Below are positions 1-11,929 of a DNA stretch of 64,000 nucleotides, one piece after another (the first letter of the stretch is position 1; every line of letters begins with the position of its first letter). This DNA is from Ypsolopha sequella (lineage: Eukaryota > Arthropoda > Insecta > Lepidoptera > Ypsolophidae). The DNA is taken from positions 8,965,977-9,029,976 of the forward strand of contig OW203989.1 in the NCBI GenBank assembly GCA_934047225.1. Direction: 5' to 3'. The position numbers and the translations under genes are program-made. The notes below the pieces were generated by a model. The model was given only the letters and a program-made list of their open reading frames with translations, did no database searches and was not told the origin of the DNA.

Positions 1-173
1 ACTAGAAATACATAATAGGCCCGCTGGTTAAATGAAATTTTGATAGTAACTTTAGTACATTTTATATTAATAAAAAACTGACTTTTTGCTACTTTTCTCC
101 GAATTCGTTCCTCTCGCACTGGGGGTTTTTTCGCATATGGAGTAACAGGGACGCTAAAACTTTTACATGTCAC
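1..173 (+). mobile_element. T1 MITE, 3' part, cut by window edge
   Basis: This is the right half of a dispersed TTAA-type element that recurs at 10042-10463, 30518-30941, 39174-39586 and 51456-54078. The shared landmarks are a CGACTTTTTGCTACTTTT-like stretch, a GCACTGNGGGTTTTTTCGCAT block, and GGAGTAACAGGGACGC just before the end. In this copy the terminal CGCCTTAA has decayed to CACCTTCTTA, so it is old and cannot be excised by its own ends. The left part lies outside the window. Confidence 0.75.
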
Positions 174-174
174 C

Positions 175-490
175 TTCTTAGCAATAAGTCTGTAATAGCA
201 CGGTAAACAATGAATGTGCAGGTTGTGTTTATTTAATATCCTATTCAAGTGGTAAAATTGACCAAGTACTGATCTCAATCTATTGCTTACTTAATTAATA
301 TGTAACTTCCAATTAAAATGCTTGTCAACTAATAAACCCAAATATTTAAATTGTTCAACTAGCTGTAGCCGTTGAACACGTTTATTTATTGTTGTGAAAG
401 CATTCATACTTATGACATTTATTTCAGAAGAACAAATATTGTTGGCTTCTTGTGAAATATTTATCTTTAGAATAAGTGCACACAATACAA
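175..490 (-). pseudogene. LINE reverse transcriptase fragment (thumb region)
   Basis: Read on the minus strand, 485-291 encodes 64 residues ending in FKYLGLLVDKHFNWKLHIN, then a stop. Beyond the stop the same frame continues for about 35 codons (VSNRLRSVLGQFYHLNRIL). The pattern of YLG, then a hydrophobic residue, D, several residues and H, followed by N-R-L/LG/L, is typical of the region after the catalytic palm of non-LTR retrotransposon reverse transcriptases of the Jockey/CR1 type. The in-frame stop and missing ends make it a dead relic. The clade is not resolved. Confidence 0.6.
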
Positions 491-1074
491 TTCAAGCACC
501 AAACTAATTAAATATAATCGAAGCTTCAAATATGGCTCAGGGAATATTAGGTTGTAAAAATCATTTCATACTGAATCGTAATCCTCACAAAATAAAAACA
601 ATTTTAAAGTGTTTATAAAAAATGATAAAATTAAATAAGTAAAAATTTTAGTTGTGAGCGCTTGCAGCGACAGATAAACCTCTTTATGGTTTCCGTTAGC
701 TGTGTAAGTTTATAATATTGTATATTTTCATATATTTACTCGATAAACGCATAAAAAAACATGAATCTATTTATGCATTTCATAACCTACATATAGGGAA
801 AAGAGTAATTTAATAACTTAATTATATCATTTACTTTAAAACCGATGATGGCTGTAATTATTATGTTTGAAGATACTTGGACTTAATGGTTCTTCGGTAT
901 ACTATAATGATGATATATATTATTTTATATGCACCGGTTGCAAATAGAAAGGTAACATTTAATTAAACCACATTCATAACTGAACAACTTTCCTAAAGTA
1001 ACAAACCCAAGCAAATAAACAATGTGATATATAATACAATATAAACGCTAAAAAAAAGCTCACAAATATTAAAA
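491..1074. other. AT-rich stretch, nothing recognised
   Basis: Low-complexity AT-rich sequence with scattered A and T runs. No ORF with coding character, no clear inverted repeat and no motif I can name. Confidence 0.5.
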
Positions 1075-1272
1075 TATGTATTATAATATTTCTTTTGTTT
1101 ATTTTATATTAAGACAATTTAAAAAAATATTATTCAATATACATATTTTGACTCTCGATATGGGGCCGTCATGATTCGACTGATGACGGCCCCATACCGA
1201 GGGTCGAAATATATCGAATAATATATGTTTTATTGTTTTAATACTAATAAATAAACAAAATAAATAATTAAA
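1075..1272. mobile_element. Fold-back element, family F1 (GGGGCCGTCATCAG loop)
   Basis: An inverted repeat centred near 1178. The inner arms GATATGGGGCCGTCAT and its complement lie at 1158-1198, and weaker AT-rich arms extend outward to about 1075 and 1272. The loop is TGATTCGACTGATG. The same core (GGCCG-TCATCAGTC flanked by CGAAATATATCGA) occurs at 39934-40120, 41455-41570 and 61915-61970, and a looser relative at 32548-32703, which shows it is a mobile family. No ORF. Confidence 0.7.
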
Positions 1273-1492
1273 GGTTACAAAAGCAAAATATAATATATTT
1301 ATTTATATTTATTATAATATATTATATAATAGTTATATGAAATTCCAGTAGGTAATTTACACTAGAAACTAAAAGTAAAGATGTTCTTTAGTTCTTTTGA
1401 AAAACTTGTTCAGCAGAATATGAATAGTAAAGTGTGTGGTTTATTAAATGTTAAAAGGTAGGTAACGTATTGACAATAAATTACTTTTAGTC

Positions 1493-1543
1493 ATTTTATG
1501 ATTATAAGTGTACAATACAGTACAATACTTATAATCATAAAAT
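1493..1543. repeat. Short perfect palindrome
   Basis: CATTTTATGATTATAAGT is followed 15 bases later by its exact complement, ACTTATAATCATAAAATG. It may be the core of a small fold-back element; no second copy was seen. Confidence 0.6.
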
Positions 1544-1549
1544 GAGTAA

Positions 1550-2598
1550 AATGTTGTACACGCAATTTTAAAGGAATTTTATAGACAACTTGAAATTCTT
1601 ATTGTCTTACTGGCTGATTGGCTTTTTTATGATCTATGTGCGGTGAACGAAAAAAACATAGAAATCGAATTAGGTCTAAAAGATGACCTAATGAAAATTG
1701 TGTTGGTGAACGGGGGTTGTGTTGGGCATGCGTTAATATGGCGTCAGCAGCCGCACGAATAACAACTTCATATGACGCCAAGTTGACGTATTTATTGTAA
1801 AAAAAATAATAAAGAATCCCTTACTGTGCAGTGAAATGGTGCACCAGTATATTTGCAACATTGGGGAGTGGAGGGAATCAGTTTTCACGTCTAAGTTATG
1901 ACGAAAAACAATTTAAGACCAAATTTAATCGTAAATTAATTTTCTATGGGGATGGTGTTATGCATGACTGAACTAAAGAAATATAAATCTTCACAGTGCG
2001 ATTCAAGCACGGGCACAATAGTTTCGTAGCAATATTACATACTATGAGATCTTTTAAAGGTAGGTCCATAAAAATTACTATATGCAAAATTTACTAACTT
2101 CAAAAAAGTAATATTTATCGGATTATCGCGAACATTGCACTATACACGTTTCTGAATAAACAAATTAAGTCGCATGAAATGTCTTTATTTATGTATGTAT
2201 ATCTTATATCTTGTGCATATCTTCGAATCTGCTCAATCGATTTGTATGAAATTTTATGTGTCCATTACTTATGCAACTTTCATCTTAGGGATTAATGCAA
2301 GAGTTATACAAATTAGTTTCAAATATTATGTCTCCTAATAACAATTATATTTTCTGTATGTTTTTACTAATGTTGATAGTTTTACGTACCCTGAACCCAA
2401 AAACTACAATTCAAGTCCTAAAACTATAAAGTATTTAATTCTGCTTTAATGAATGCAATGTTTGATTCTTTGCCTTGTTTATTTATGTTTAACACTCGGG
2501 TTACAATAATATTTTACATATCAATACACACTCGTAGCGGTCGGGTAAGATGTGCAGATATTCTTCAAACTAAAATAGATTATGCCATTTGTGGAAAC
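1550..2598. other. Unassigned AT-rich sequence
   Basis: No supported gene. A 60-codon minus-strand ORF at 1599-1781 has no recognisable domain and lies in compositionally ordinary sequence. No clear inverted repeats were found. Confidence 0.4.
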
Positions 2599-2599
2599 A

Positions 2600-2801
2600 G
2601 TTAATTACGAAGATAAAATACCTTTTAGCATTATTGTTTATTTTCCAAAATCCAAGTCAAAGTCAAAGTGAAGTTATGAAGAATGTCTCTACGGCTTAAG
2701 GTTAATTACGAAGATAAAATACCTTTTAGCATTATTGTTTATTTTCCAAAATCCAAGTCAAAGTCAAAGTGAAGTTATGAAGAATGTCTCTATGGCTTAA
2801 G
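2600..2801 (+). repeat. Tandem duplication, 2 x 101 bp
   Basis: The unit starting GTTAATTACGAAGATAAA at 2600 is repeated from 2701 with essentially one difference (CTACGGC versus CTATGGC). Inside the unit is a small AAGTCAAAGTCAAAGTG repeat. Near-identity indicates a recent event. It is not flanked by recognisable element ends. Confidence 0.9.
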
Positions 2802-3353
2802 GCCAAAGAGCACTACACTATTCTACTCAAGTTTAATTTTGCTGGTTACAACCGACTAGTCTGCGCACTGCGCTAACTGCCGGTATTAGTTGACCAATCA
2901 AGTGCCGTATGACACACAGTAATTACCAGTCATGAGCCTTTTGCTCTGCTGTGCGATTTGCTTTAATTTTATTGGTTTATAAGTTACGTTGAGTCTCTGG
3001 TACCATTTTCAAATGACAACTTGTTTGAACTACGAGTTCCATTTTGTTCTCGTTCACTGTCTATATGGAAATAATTTATAATGTACTTTAACATGAAATT
3101 CTTACCTTCTTTCCTAGAAGAATATGCTGAAGTTCCACTCTGGGAGCTCGTTATACTGTTTTCTTCAATCCTCCTTCTGGAAAAGACAGAAATAAAATAC
3201 TGTAATATACTATTCGTTTAAGAAGTACAAATTCATTTAAAGTTAACAAATTCTAAATATTACTAAGGTGCATTACAAGATGCAAGAAAAATAAATTCTG
3301 GAAGAAAAATACATCTCAGACGGGGCTCAAACCCAAATTTTCCACAGAGATCT

Positions 3354-3585
3354 ACTATACACTATTCACGGTATCATCATACCTGTGACATTTCATTCCG
3401 CCACGATATTTGGGGCATAGGCTCTATTAAAATAGTCTCTATTGCTTGTCATTATAAGTTATGGTGAGGTCTCCAAATTCTGGTGCTGATTTTGTGGCTT
3501 ATCAAAATTAGCCTCTATAGTAGCAAATAAGAGTTACCTAATGAAACGTCACAGGAATCATGAGATCGCAATTAGACTATAGAAT
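3354..3585. mobile_element. MITE family F2, copy 1
   Basis: Inverted ends: the left arm runs through GGTATCATCATACCTGTGAC and the right arm through GTCACAGGAATCATGAGATC. The interior TTTGGGGCATAGGCTC is shared with 20075-20282, where the order is the same throughout, so the two are copies of one non-coding element of about 210-230 bp. Confidence 0.7.
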
Positions 3586-3629
3586 CAGATAATTTGACTA
3601 TAATTGCTTTTTAAGGTTGCGGTGTGATG

Positions 3630-3695
3630 GGTGTCAAACGGGACCCTATTACTAAGCTTCCGCTGTCTGCCCGTCTGTCACACGGGTCTACAGCT
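3630..3695 (+). mobile_element. Fragment of the GGGTTCCGTA moth repeat
   Basis: ACGGGACCCTATTACTAAG followed by CCGCTGTCTGCCCGTCTGTC matches the first third of the fuller copy at 13383-13650. Only this piece is left. Confidence 0.65.
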
Positions 3696-3888
3696 TTAGT
3701 CGTAAAGGTAGCCAGTTAAAATGTTCATACAATACGTGTTACTATATAACTTCTATCTAGACACATAAAAATAAATTGAAACCCAAACACAAAAACCTCT
3801 AAAACTCTATACCTACTTGATAAGTAGTTTAATTGTCCTTTTTTTAATGACTTTATATTATTGTTGGCCTTTAGGCCTTTCCAACTTG

Positions 3889-3970
3889 GGACAGAGTGTA
3901 CCCGAACTTTAATAAGAGGGGGACAGAGAGTACCCGACCTTTAATAAGAGGGAGACAAAGAGTACCAGAT
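3889..3970 (+). repeat. Tandem repeat, 32-bp period, about 2.5 units
   Basis: Units start at 3889, 3921 and 3953 with GGACAGAGNGTACCCGA, then CTTTAATAAGAGGG. The third unit breaks off after AGTACCAGATTG. Upstream is a short GGCCTTTAGGCC palindrome (3868-3879). Confidence 0.85.
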
Positions 3971-4399
3971 TGACCTACTCATTTTTGTTTTATTTAGCAA
4001 ACAGACAGCTAACAACTTTTCCTTTAACGATTTCCATATTTAAATGGAACCTTCAAAATAAATAAATAGAAAGATACGGTTAGATCATAAACTGAAGATC
4101 ATGACTAACTCATCGACGTTCATCAATATCCATTAAATGTTACGAAACTAAGCTTCGGCTTATGAACTGAATAAATTACCAATTAGAATTTAGATGTTAT
4201 TTCACGATCCTAAATTTATAATTGCGACTGCAAAATGCAAAAAAATGTTGGCCGATAGAGGCAAAATGTGAAAAATGGGATCATTGACATTGGTCAAACA
4301 AAAATTAAATTGACATGTTTGAAAAAATAAACGATTCTTAATCAAATTACGAGGCGGTGGTCTCTTTGCAATTATAAACCATTGCAATTAAGTTATAAT

Positions 4400-4915
4400 A
4401 AAATTAAACTACAAATACAATTAATGTAAGCCGCCCACATTCGTTATTCGCGGCCAATTCTCAAACATTTGCCAAATACATTCCTTTACTATATGGTTCA
4501 GTATTGGCACTTTGGTCACGTATGGCCAATGCCCCATAGAACTTGACCTGTTACGTGCATCTACATCACTTAAGGATCCGACTGATTCTTGAAACAATTT
4601 TGTGAAATCGTCATATGCTCGAATAACCAAGACACGGTCAATGAGCTCGCCTCCTGAGGGGAAATATCAGTATATTTTTTATGGTAACTACAAAGTACAA
4701 CCATTTTTCCGGGAGCGGACGGGACGCAGCAGCCACTGTGAAGAAAAAATGTACAACGCTCTATGGAACGATATACAACAAGCGCCCGCCGCGCTGCATA
4801 GACATTTATACAAAATTTTGTAATTTTATAGGGCGTCCCACCCGCGCGCCTGGTGCGTTTGCTACTCATTAAATTAAATTTAAATGTTCTGTGGTTTGCT
4901 ACAACAAGGCCCATA
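4400..4915. other. GC-richer island with overlapping short ORFs
   Basis: The segment is clearly richer in GC than its surroundings (GGGAGCGGACGGGACGCAGC around 4710). It is open on both strands: 114 codons minus at 4570-4914, 69 codons minus at 4421-4630, and 73 codons plus at 4602-4823. None matches a family I know, and they overlap one another, so at most one could be real. It could be a host exon, a regulatory island or old transposon coding sequence. I cannot decide. Confidence 0.3.
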
Positions 4916-5785
4916 GCGAAGCTGTGTATTTTTTTCTTTCTATTGGTGCTTAGGAATTACATGGTGTCCTAGAAAAATAAATTAAAACTCTGATTATAAC
5001 ACAATTCAAAAATAACTTCCACTCCCAGAAAGAAAGAAGGAAAGAGAAAAACCCTACTCCTTTGGTAGCGCTTCCCATGACGTCATGCCGAAACACTATA
5101 CGAGTCGCTTGGCAGCATAGTTTCGTCATGAGGTGACAAGCTATGGCCGATGCCTACCAAAACCTGCTTCTATTGATAAGAAATGTATGCGGGTGCAAAA
5201 TTATAAAGGTATTCGGGAAAACCTTCCATCAACAAACAGAATTCCATAAACTTTTATTGCTCGTACCAAAGTTTATTTTGCAGCAAAGTTTAAAATTCAA
5301 TATCCAAATAAATGTTAACGAAATGTTATCTCGTTTTGTCACACAGTTATTTCTAATTCTACCGCATCATTCAAAGGTTTGTCTTGTCCTTAACTTGTTC
5401 TGATATGTTGTTCATTAATAACCACTTCACGGGGTTCAACATTCGATTCAAGCTCCTGAGCTTTTTTTATTTGCTAAAACAGTTACGCCTTTTTGCGCAA
5501 ACGCTATGATTTTATTGATCAAAACACATAAATCAAGCATATTTTTTATAGTTTAAGATGATAAATGTTAACGGGTTTTGTAAGCGATTAATTTTATTTG
5601 CAGTTTTGTTCTATCACTGCTTTCTTGGTGCTTGTTTTGTTTGATGGGTTTCCTTATTTGTTTTGACATATTGTCCGTAAAATATTTATGATTAACTTGC
5701 TACTTATATTTTGCTGGTTACATATCAGCAAAATTTCTGTGGACGTCCATGGACTCTCGTCTTTAGAAACAACAGAAATCTTGGT
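4916..5785. other. Unassigned; 86-codon ORF with a CRE-like site upstream
   Basis: A plus-strand ORF at 5143-5403 starts in a fair context (GCTATGG) and encodes a Leu/Phe-rich peptide with no recognisable domain. A perfect ATGACGTCAT palindrome (about 5079) lies upstream. Codon choice looks ordinary for AT-rich non-coding DNA, so I do not call it a gene. The rest is AT-rich and featureless. Confidence 0.3.
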
Positions 5786-5789
5786 TATT

Positions 5790-7177
5790 TTAAGGTAGAT
5801 GCGACGAATCACGTTTTCAAACGCAAAACTTGTGATTGTTATTCTTCTCTTTGAATAAAAAATATTAAATAACTGTGATTTATGTTATGACATAGGCGAG
5901 CATAGATTCCAATAGTCCATTTATTATGTCAAGCAAAATTTACAATAAATTACCGGTTTGTTTTAAATCCGAAACAAACTATCCAAAATTTGTAAATGAA
6001 GTGAAACAATTTCGTATCAGCAAATGCTACTACAGTATTAATGAATATATACATGATAAGATTTGACTAGGCTACGGTACCATTTAGTTTTATTTTTTTA
6101 TTATTAAGCTAAGCAACTAAGTTTTAATATTGTTAATTATTAAGATTGTTCTAAGATCGTACAATAGAAACCTAAATAGTGATTGTCAATACACCTACAT
6201 ATAATACATTATAAATATGTTAGTTAAATATAATTTATAGCACACCGTGCGTAAAATGACCACGCGCAGCGTGCGTAAAGTCGGCATTTTCCGCACTTGT
6301 GCTATAATAATAGTTTATGCTACTAGGGCGAAAAGAAATAAATTACGAGGACGATTTAAAACACGAGCGTAGCGAGTGTTTGTAACGTAACCGAGAAATT
6401 TATTGCTTTTACGCCCGTGTATCATACTACGTTTTTCAATGCATAGTGTGAGGAAATGAAAATAAATATAATCTTGTGAACTTTAAATTATAATTGGCTC
6501 AAAAGGACTGTATCCAGAGCCGTTAAACAGTGGGAAAAAAAGTATAACATCTATGGTACACAGGAAAGGCTGCAGGTTAGCCAACCATTATAAATTAATA
6601 AAAAAAACAATAATAATAAAGCCCTAGGGCAAAATAATCGACTTTTTGTTCGGTTTTGATGCATAAAAAGTGGGCCTTTACGAGCACATGCATTGAAAAA
6701 AATTATACGAAACTCGTGAGAGAAACTTTTTCTCGACTCGTGTGATTGCAGCACTCGCCTTCGGCTCGTGCCGCAAACTCACACTCGTCAGAAAACGTTT
6801 CATCGCTCTCGTATCGTAATGTACTATTATAAGCCCTCTCTAAATTTTGCTGTACCCAAACAGGATGTCATTGTACTCATTACAACTATGTTTATGATAA
6901 ATGCAATAAAGGACTTTGAACTTTGATATCAATTTTTGGCTTTACTTTTAATGTTGTGTTTTTATGCTTTACTTTATAATCCTGCACAGGTATGAATATG
7001 GTAATAATGCATTAAAAGCATAATTTTGCAAGAAAAGTCTTATTGATATTAATAATAAATCAAATATAATCAAAGTTAAGGTAAAAGGTTATAAATCAAC
7101 GTTATTTTATACTTATGATTTAAAAATAAAAATAAGTTTTGCTTTTTTGGGAATGCGATCCGTCGCATCCGCCTTAA
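5790..7177. mobile_element. 1.39-kb TTAA-bounded inverted-repeat element
   Basis: The left end TTAAGGTAGATGCGACGAAT at 5790 is mirrored at the right by CCGTCGCATCCGCCTTAA ending at 7177. Imperfect similarity runs about 50 bp inward on each side (a GCAAAACTT block on both). TTAA at both ends is the target and footprint typical of piggyBac-superfamily transposons. There is no transposase ORF, so this would be a non-autonomous member. The 6303-6835 repeat sits inside it, either as an internal component or as a nested insertion. Confidence 0.6.
6303..6835 (+). mobile_element. Dispersed repeat F3 (CACGAGCGTAGCGAGTG), full copy
   Basis: Nearly 400 bp (6314-6705) recur at 38358-38755 in the same order: the GAGCGTAGCGAGTGTTT block, TTTATTGCTTTTACGCCCGT, AAGGACTGTATCCAGAGCC and GTGGGCCTTTACGAGCACAT. 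This copy runs on through a TCG-rich segment (CACTCGCCTTCGGCTCGTGC) to TACTATTATA. That sequence mirrors the TATAATAATAGT at its start, so the ends look like short inverted repeats. Non-coding. Confidence 0.7.
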
Positions 7178-7467
7178 TATCGAAGACTGAAAACGTATCT
7201 AGAATACCTAGATCACATCCAGCGCAATTATCATAGTAATTGGATATTAAATTATGCAAATGTGTACTTTACATATGTAAATCTTTGCGCAACGATTATA
7301 AATATTATCTAAATAAAGCGATGAAGTCACGCTGTCACATTAGTTGACTTTATTTACAAATGTTTCTGGTGGGAGTGTTTCTTTCATTTGGTATAAATTA
7401 ATTTATTTAGAAAATCTAGTCCCTAAAGTTATTCAGCGAACACTAAATGTATGCTGGGTATTAATTT

Positions 7468-7706
7468 GATAACCTTTTTCCCTCAAACAGAGTGGTCTAC
7501 CCAATAATATGAACAACTTTTACTATGGGGCCAACCCTGAAATCACGAAAAAATAATCACCTGTTCCATAGAAAATAAAAATAGCTACTCGACCAAAATG
7601 TATGAAACAGTTGTTTTTGTTATTTCAGGGTAGGCCCCATAGTAAATTTGTTCATATTAATATATTTATGGTTAGACCAACCCGTTTTAACAAAAAAAAG
7701 GTTATC
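7468..7706. mobile_element. Fold-back element F4
   Basis: Inner arms: AATATGAACAACTTTTACTA at about 7507 against TAGTAAATTTGTTCATATTA at about 7640, both next to a GGCCC block. Outer arms: GATAACCTTTTTCCCTC at 7468 against the complement ending GGTTATC at 7706, with GTGGTCTACC/TGGTTAGACCA between them. Non-coding, with a loop of about 75 bp. Confidence 0.7.
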
Positions 7707-9098
7707 ATTTTAAGATCCTGTATAAATAGGAGAATATGATGTGTACAAAACAGTTAATAAATCAAATTTATTGATTTAAACTCTTTATCTTTTTAGGGCA
7801 AAGGGAAACAACATTAAATTAAATGTTTTATTATTTTAAGTTTATTAGCGTTATGTTCTATAATAGTATAATTTACAATTATTGACAGATATTTTTGGAT
7901 ACACCGAATATTAGATATGTGATTTTGTGGCTATGGTAATAAGTAATAACATAAATAACCATATCACAACTTTACAACTTTGCACAGTAGTAAAACATAA
8001 CAGTTTTATGATATCTTCTGAATACTATACGAATATATGAGTCAGATTATAACATGGCATGAGTCATCATGTAGATAGAAAGTCACCAAAATATCAAAAC
8101 ATCATATAACATAACGGCCGCTATTATTACACAGTATTATTTGTACACATAAGATGGATCCAAGCTACCATCTAGACGGAAATTGTGGCACGAGCGGAAA
8201 AATTGCTAAGGCAGATTTCAAGTGGTTCTTTTTTTATTGGAAACCTATAGGAAGCTTATCATACGAGTATAAAAATATAAACATTTATATTATATGTAGT
8301 ATATGTAAGCTAAAACTGTTATGCCCCTACGGTTCACTTCTGTTTCATTTTGTCATCCATTAGGTGAAGATTTTTTATCAGCATTTAGTTATTTATTCTA
8401 AATTTTTACTGTACCTATTTGTCTGTTAGTTTTCCTATGAGTAAATAAATAAATAAATAAATAAAATAAATTGCGATCTATTGGTTTAGGGATAATGAGA
8501 ATTGAACACGAAACAATCTCCCTCCTATAACATCGACACTAATTTCTTTCTTACTTAATGCTTATCTATCTATCTAGTATATTACATTTCATTCATTTAA
8601 AATTTTGTAAAAATATAAAATTTACAGACACTACTTTTTTACCATTATTGATTTAGAAAAGACAATATCAGTAGAAAAACAACGTTTCAGCAGTTTCTAT
8701 TATTATCTGAACAACAATTCAACATTTAGTTGGCTTGGGCATGGGCACATTGTATTCGTGAAATCAATTTCGTTCGACAAACAACGGTGAAATTTTATTG
8801 CATGTTTAGATTGCATAGCTTCAGAAGTGAGGACAAATAACTGACGACGACACGAAATAAGCTTTTGTTGAACGTGACATTTTACACTGTCTTTTTCATT
8901 TTAAGAGGATGGCATACCCTAGCAACTTTTTTAATTTAACTCTTTTTACTAACTCTTTTTTATTAACTTTATAATTAACTCTCTTTCTTGGACGCGTAAT
9001 ACTAGTGATTACGCAGCGAAACAACAAATTGGTGTGTTTTTAGCTAATACTGAAATATTTTGTAGGGACAAGTTTGGATTTAGGTGAAATCCCTTCAT
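7707..9098. other. Unassigned AT-rich sequence with one (AAAT)n tract
   Basis: No recognised gene. A tetranucleotide run (AAAT)n at 8434-8465 probably marks the tail of an old LINE or SINE. A 69-codon plus-strand ORF at 8154-8363 has no coding signature. Confidence 0.4.
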
Positions 9099-9099
9099 A

Positions 9100-9240
9100 T
9101 TTAATAAAAACCAAAAAATAGAGGGTGGAAAACATTTTTTTTTTGACAAAAGTATAAATCTTAATACATTGTTTATAGTTGGAATCCTTAGATAAAAGAT
9201 CAATAAATCAAATATATTTTCTTCAATATGAGGAGAGACC
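9100..9240 (+). repeat. Dispersed repeat F5, forward copy
   Basis: AGAGGGTGGAAAACATTTTT, then AAAAGTATAAATCTTAATAC and AAAGATCAATAAATCAAAT, reappear as the reverse complement at 31979-32112. It is a two-copy dispersed repeat of unknown type. Confidence 0.65.
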
Positions 9241-9645
9241 TAGTTTCTTCCAATGAACCCTTGAAAACCTGGTGTTGTTGATGTTCTAGCGTCAGGTGTC
9301 TGTCTGCTGTAAGTACGAGACAGACACTTTTCAGCATAGATATCTGTGTTTTGCAAGGAAAAAGGATAATCTTTTTGCGAGTAATTTTTTTTTTTACTTT
9401 ATAGACCTCCTACTGAACATATACTACAGGTTTTCCTATATCAAACTAGAAGCCTTTTTTCGCTACTTCGTTAGTAATGTAATGCCAGGGATCGGGAAAT
9501 TTTAAGTAGATTCGTAGATCATAACATGGATATGATCGATGGAGTGAATCTATAATGACTGTAAAGGTAGTATGCTAATTCAATTTTGATTAGGAGAGCA
9601 AAATTTTTTTTTTTTTAAATTCCAATAAAGTCTCTGAACAAAAGT

Positions 9646-9887
9646 TTCTGACCGCCCACGCATCTAGAGGTCGCGGGCTCAAATCCCGTAAGAACACATG
9701 TATTCGGTTTGCGTGCTATGGAAGGAATTGGGTGGGTGGGTCTATATTATTGCCCGAAGTATGGCAATAAGGATCACCACCAATCACGTAATAATCGTTG
9801 GTGAAACGTATGTATGCGTGTGAAATGCATTTCACAGTCCATATTTGGAACCACCTCTGACATCGCCTTGGGGATTGTTGTAGTTAC
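9646..9887 (+). mobile_element. tRNA-derived SINE (family S1), 5' truncated
   Basis: It begins inside the tRNA-related head. A box-B-like GGGCTCAAATCCC lies at 9675-9687. The family body follows: CCCGAAGTATGGCAATAAGG, ATCACGTAATAATCGTTGGT, and the small ATGCATTTCACAGTCCATA segment. The same body is seen at 19450-19610, 33862-34208 and 56074-56646. The box A half is missing here, so an internal pol III promoter would not work. Confidence 0.7.
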
Positions 9888-10041
9888 AATATATTTTGTA
9901 TTGTATTTTATTGTTTCTAACCATACTTATATATTTATTTGATTCAATTTATTATAATATAATTTAATATACATAGTACTAAAGTATATTTTTTTTGCAA
10001 GAAGGAGGAAACTGACAGGTAGTGTTAGTCGGAAATGCGTT

Positions 10042-10463
10042 TTAAGGCGATACCAAAAAAAAGGGTTTTTTTCGAATCCATTTACTCCACTATAACGTCA
10101 TCTACGTATTTCATTTTTTAATAAATGTTTATTGAGTATTTGGTTAAGATTCTCACTAAAGGGAAACGTGATTGGATGAAATTTTCTCGATAGAATTTAA
10201 TTCCGAAAAAACCTCTAAATTGTTTTATTTTTTCCTGTAAATCTGAAATCCTAACTAATTTCATTGTGAAACTGCATTCAAAATTTGGATATTATGTATT
10301 TGTAAAGTCTCCTTAAAAATCTTTTTGATAAATAGATTAGTACATTTTATATTATTAAAAAACCGACTTTTTGCTACTTTTCCACGAATCCATCCCACTC
10401 ACACTGAGGAGTTTTTCGCGTATGGAGTAACAGGGACGCTAAAACTTTTACGTAGTCCCTTAA
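10042..10463 (+). mobile_element. T1 MITE, subfamily B, complete
   Basis: TTAAGGCGATACC at the left and TAGTCCCTTAA at the right give a 422-bp element bounded by TTAA. Its left half (with TTTACTCCACTATAACGTCA and AAACCTCTAAATTG) differs from the subfamily A copy at 30518, while the right 130 bp are shared with it. No transposase is encoded. It was probably moved by a piggyBac-like enzyme elsewhere in the genome. Confidence 0.85.
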
Positions 10464-11929
10464 CTCCTATGGTACATAAGACATTTCACATTGCAACATT
10501 CAAAAGTACGCGACAATGTCAAATAGCTCAAGCGCCAAAGGAGTAAAAAGTGCATTTCCTACTATCACGAACCGTCAATTTCCGCCTTCGTGCAAATAAA
10601 TATACTTCAGGTACGGTATTTTCATGAGGTGAAAGTGACGTAACTTATATAAAATTGACAAATAGGTCCTTTTTAAAGAAAACACGTATTAAGTTAAAAG
10701 CCTGTATATTTCTATCATTAGTCCGACTGAGTAACAATCAAGACGTGCTGATGAGGAGCAGCTCTTGAGAGGAAGATGGACGGCAAATTCTAGTTTTATC
10801 GCCCATCAGATAATATCATCTATCTGAGCAATTAAGAAGTAATTGCTAGGCAGCTTCCTTCTTACACTTGCGGTTCAGATTACTTTGGTAAGTACACTTA
10901 ATTACTTACGATAATGATATGATATCCGCACATTAATAAAATAGTGTGTATTAGCAAGTGAAAAGTTGTAAACTTGGAAAAGGGCTGTTTTCCGAATCAG
11001 GTGATTGTTCGATGAATAAAATGCGCCCTAATGTTCTTAAATATTTTTAATTTTTTATTATTGTTATAGTTATTTTTGTAGGTGTTTAAAATAATATCTG
11101 AAATTTTACTGTACGTTATGCAGAATAATAAGAAAAATAATTTACTTACGAACATGTTTTTATAGTATTTAATTAATAAATTAAAATAAAACACCTTGAA
11201 TTATAATATTAAAATTGTACATATCTCACAATCTCACACACACAACCCACTAACATTATTTTTATTTTATGGTTATTTCATTTTATAGTTCTTAAAATAC
11301 TTAACATTTGCATGTAACATTTGTAAGTTTTTCTTTATCTTGTTTTAAATGCCAATTTTAGAACCGATTTTGCCTGCTTTTTATGAAATGTTGCGAAAAT
11401 ATAATAAAATCCGTAACTGGCCTGTAATTAAGTAGTGTTTATAAAATCTATGATAGGTAATGAGTTGTGGATTTATTTTGTAATATGAAAAAGTAAATTA
11501 ATATTCAAGAAAATGCCTACCAATAAATACATCCTTAATTCATTATTCCAGCCTTTGAAGTCAAAGTAGTAATGTTTTTAACTCACCGTAAACAAAAGTT
11601 AACTTTAATTGATACTGCCAAATTCATACTGCAGACTTGGTAATTGTTAAGAATCTAGGTACTAACATAAAAAATTAAACAGGTGGCGCTGCTCATTATT
11701 AGAACGCGCATAAATATTTCGTTTAAATTGCTTCACCTATTTTGGTAAAAAAAAAATAGCGAAATTAGTCGCAGCAAGATGGTGATTGATGGAACGGGCT
11801 ATAGGTACTATAACAACTGAAAATTTTAAAGCCAACTATATTAAATACTATTAAAAACCTGAATAACTATTCGCCAAATTTTTAAAATTAAAAAAAAATT
11901 ACTCCGCCGAGCACAAATTTCCCAAATCA
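10464..11929. other. Unassigned AT-rich sequence
   Basis: No gene, convincing inverted repeat or known tail. A 65-codon minus-strand ORF at 10997-11194 is made almost entirely of A/T-rich codons (Lys, Asn, Ile, Phe) and looks like chance. A short GCCAAATTCATACTG match near 11629 resembles the end of the 63629 fold-back family. Confidence 0.4.

Noticed and set aside
4570..4914. 114-codon minus ORF as a gene
   Set aside because: It overlaps ORFs on the other strand and in another frame, and has no domain. The GC-rich island makes long chance ORFs likelier.
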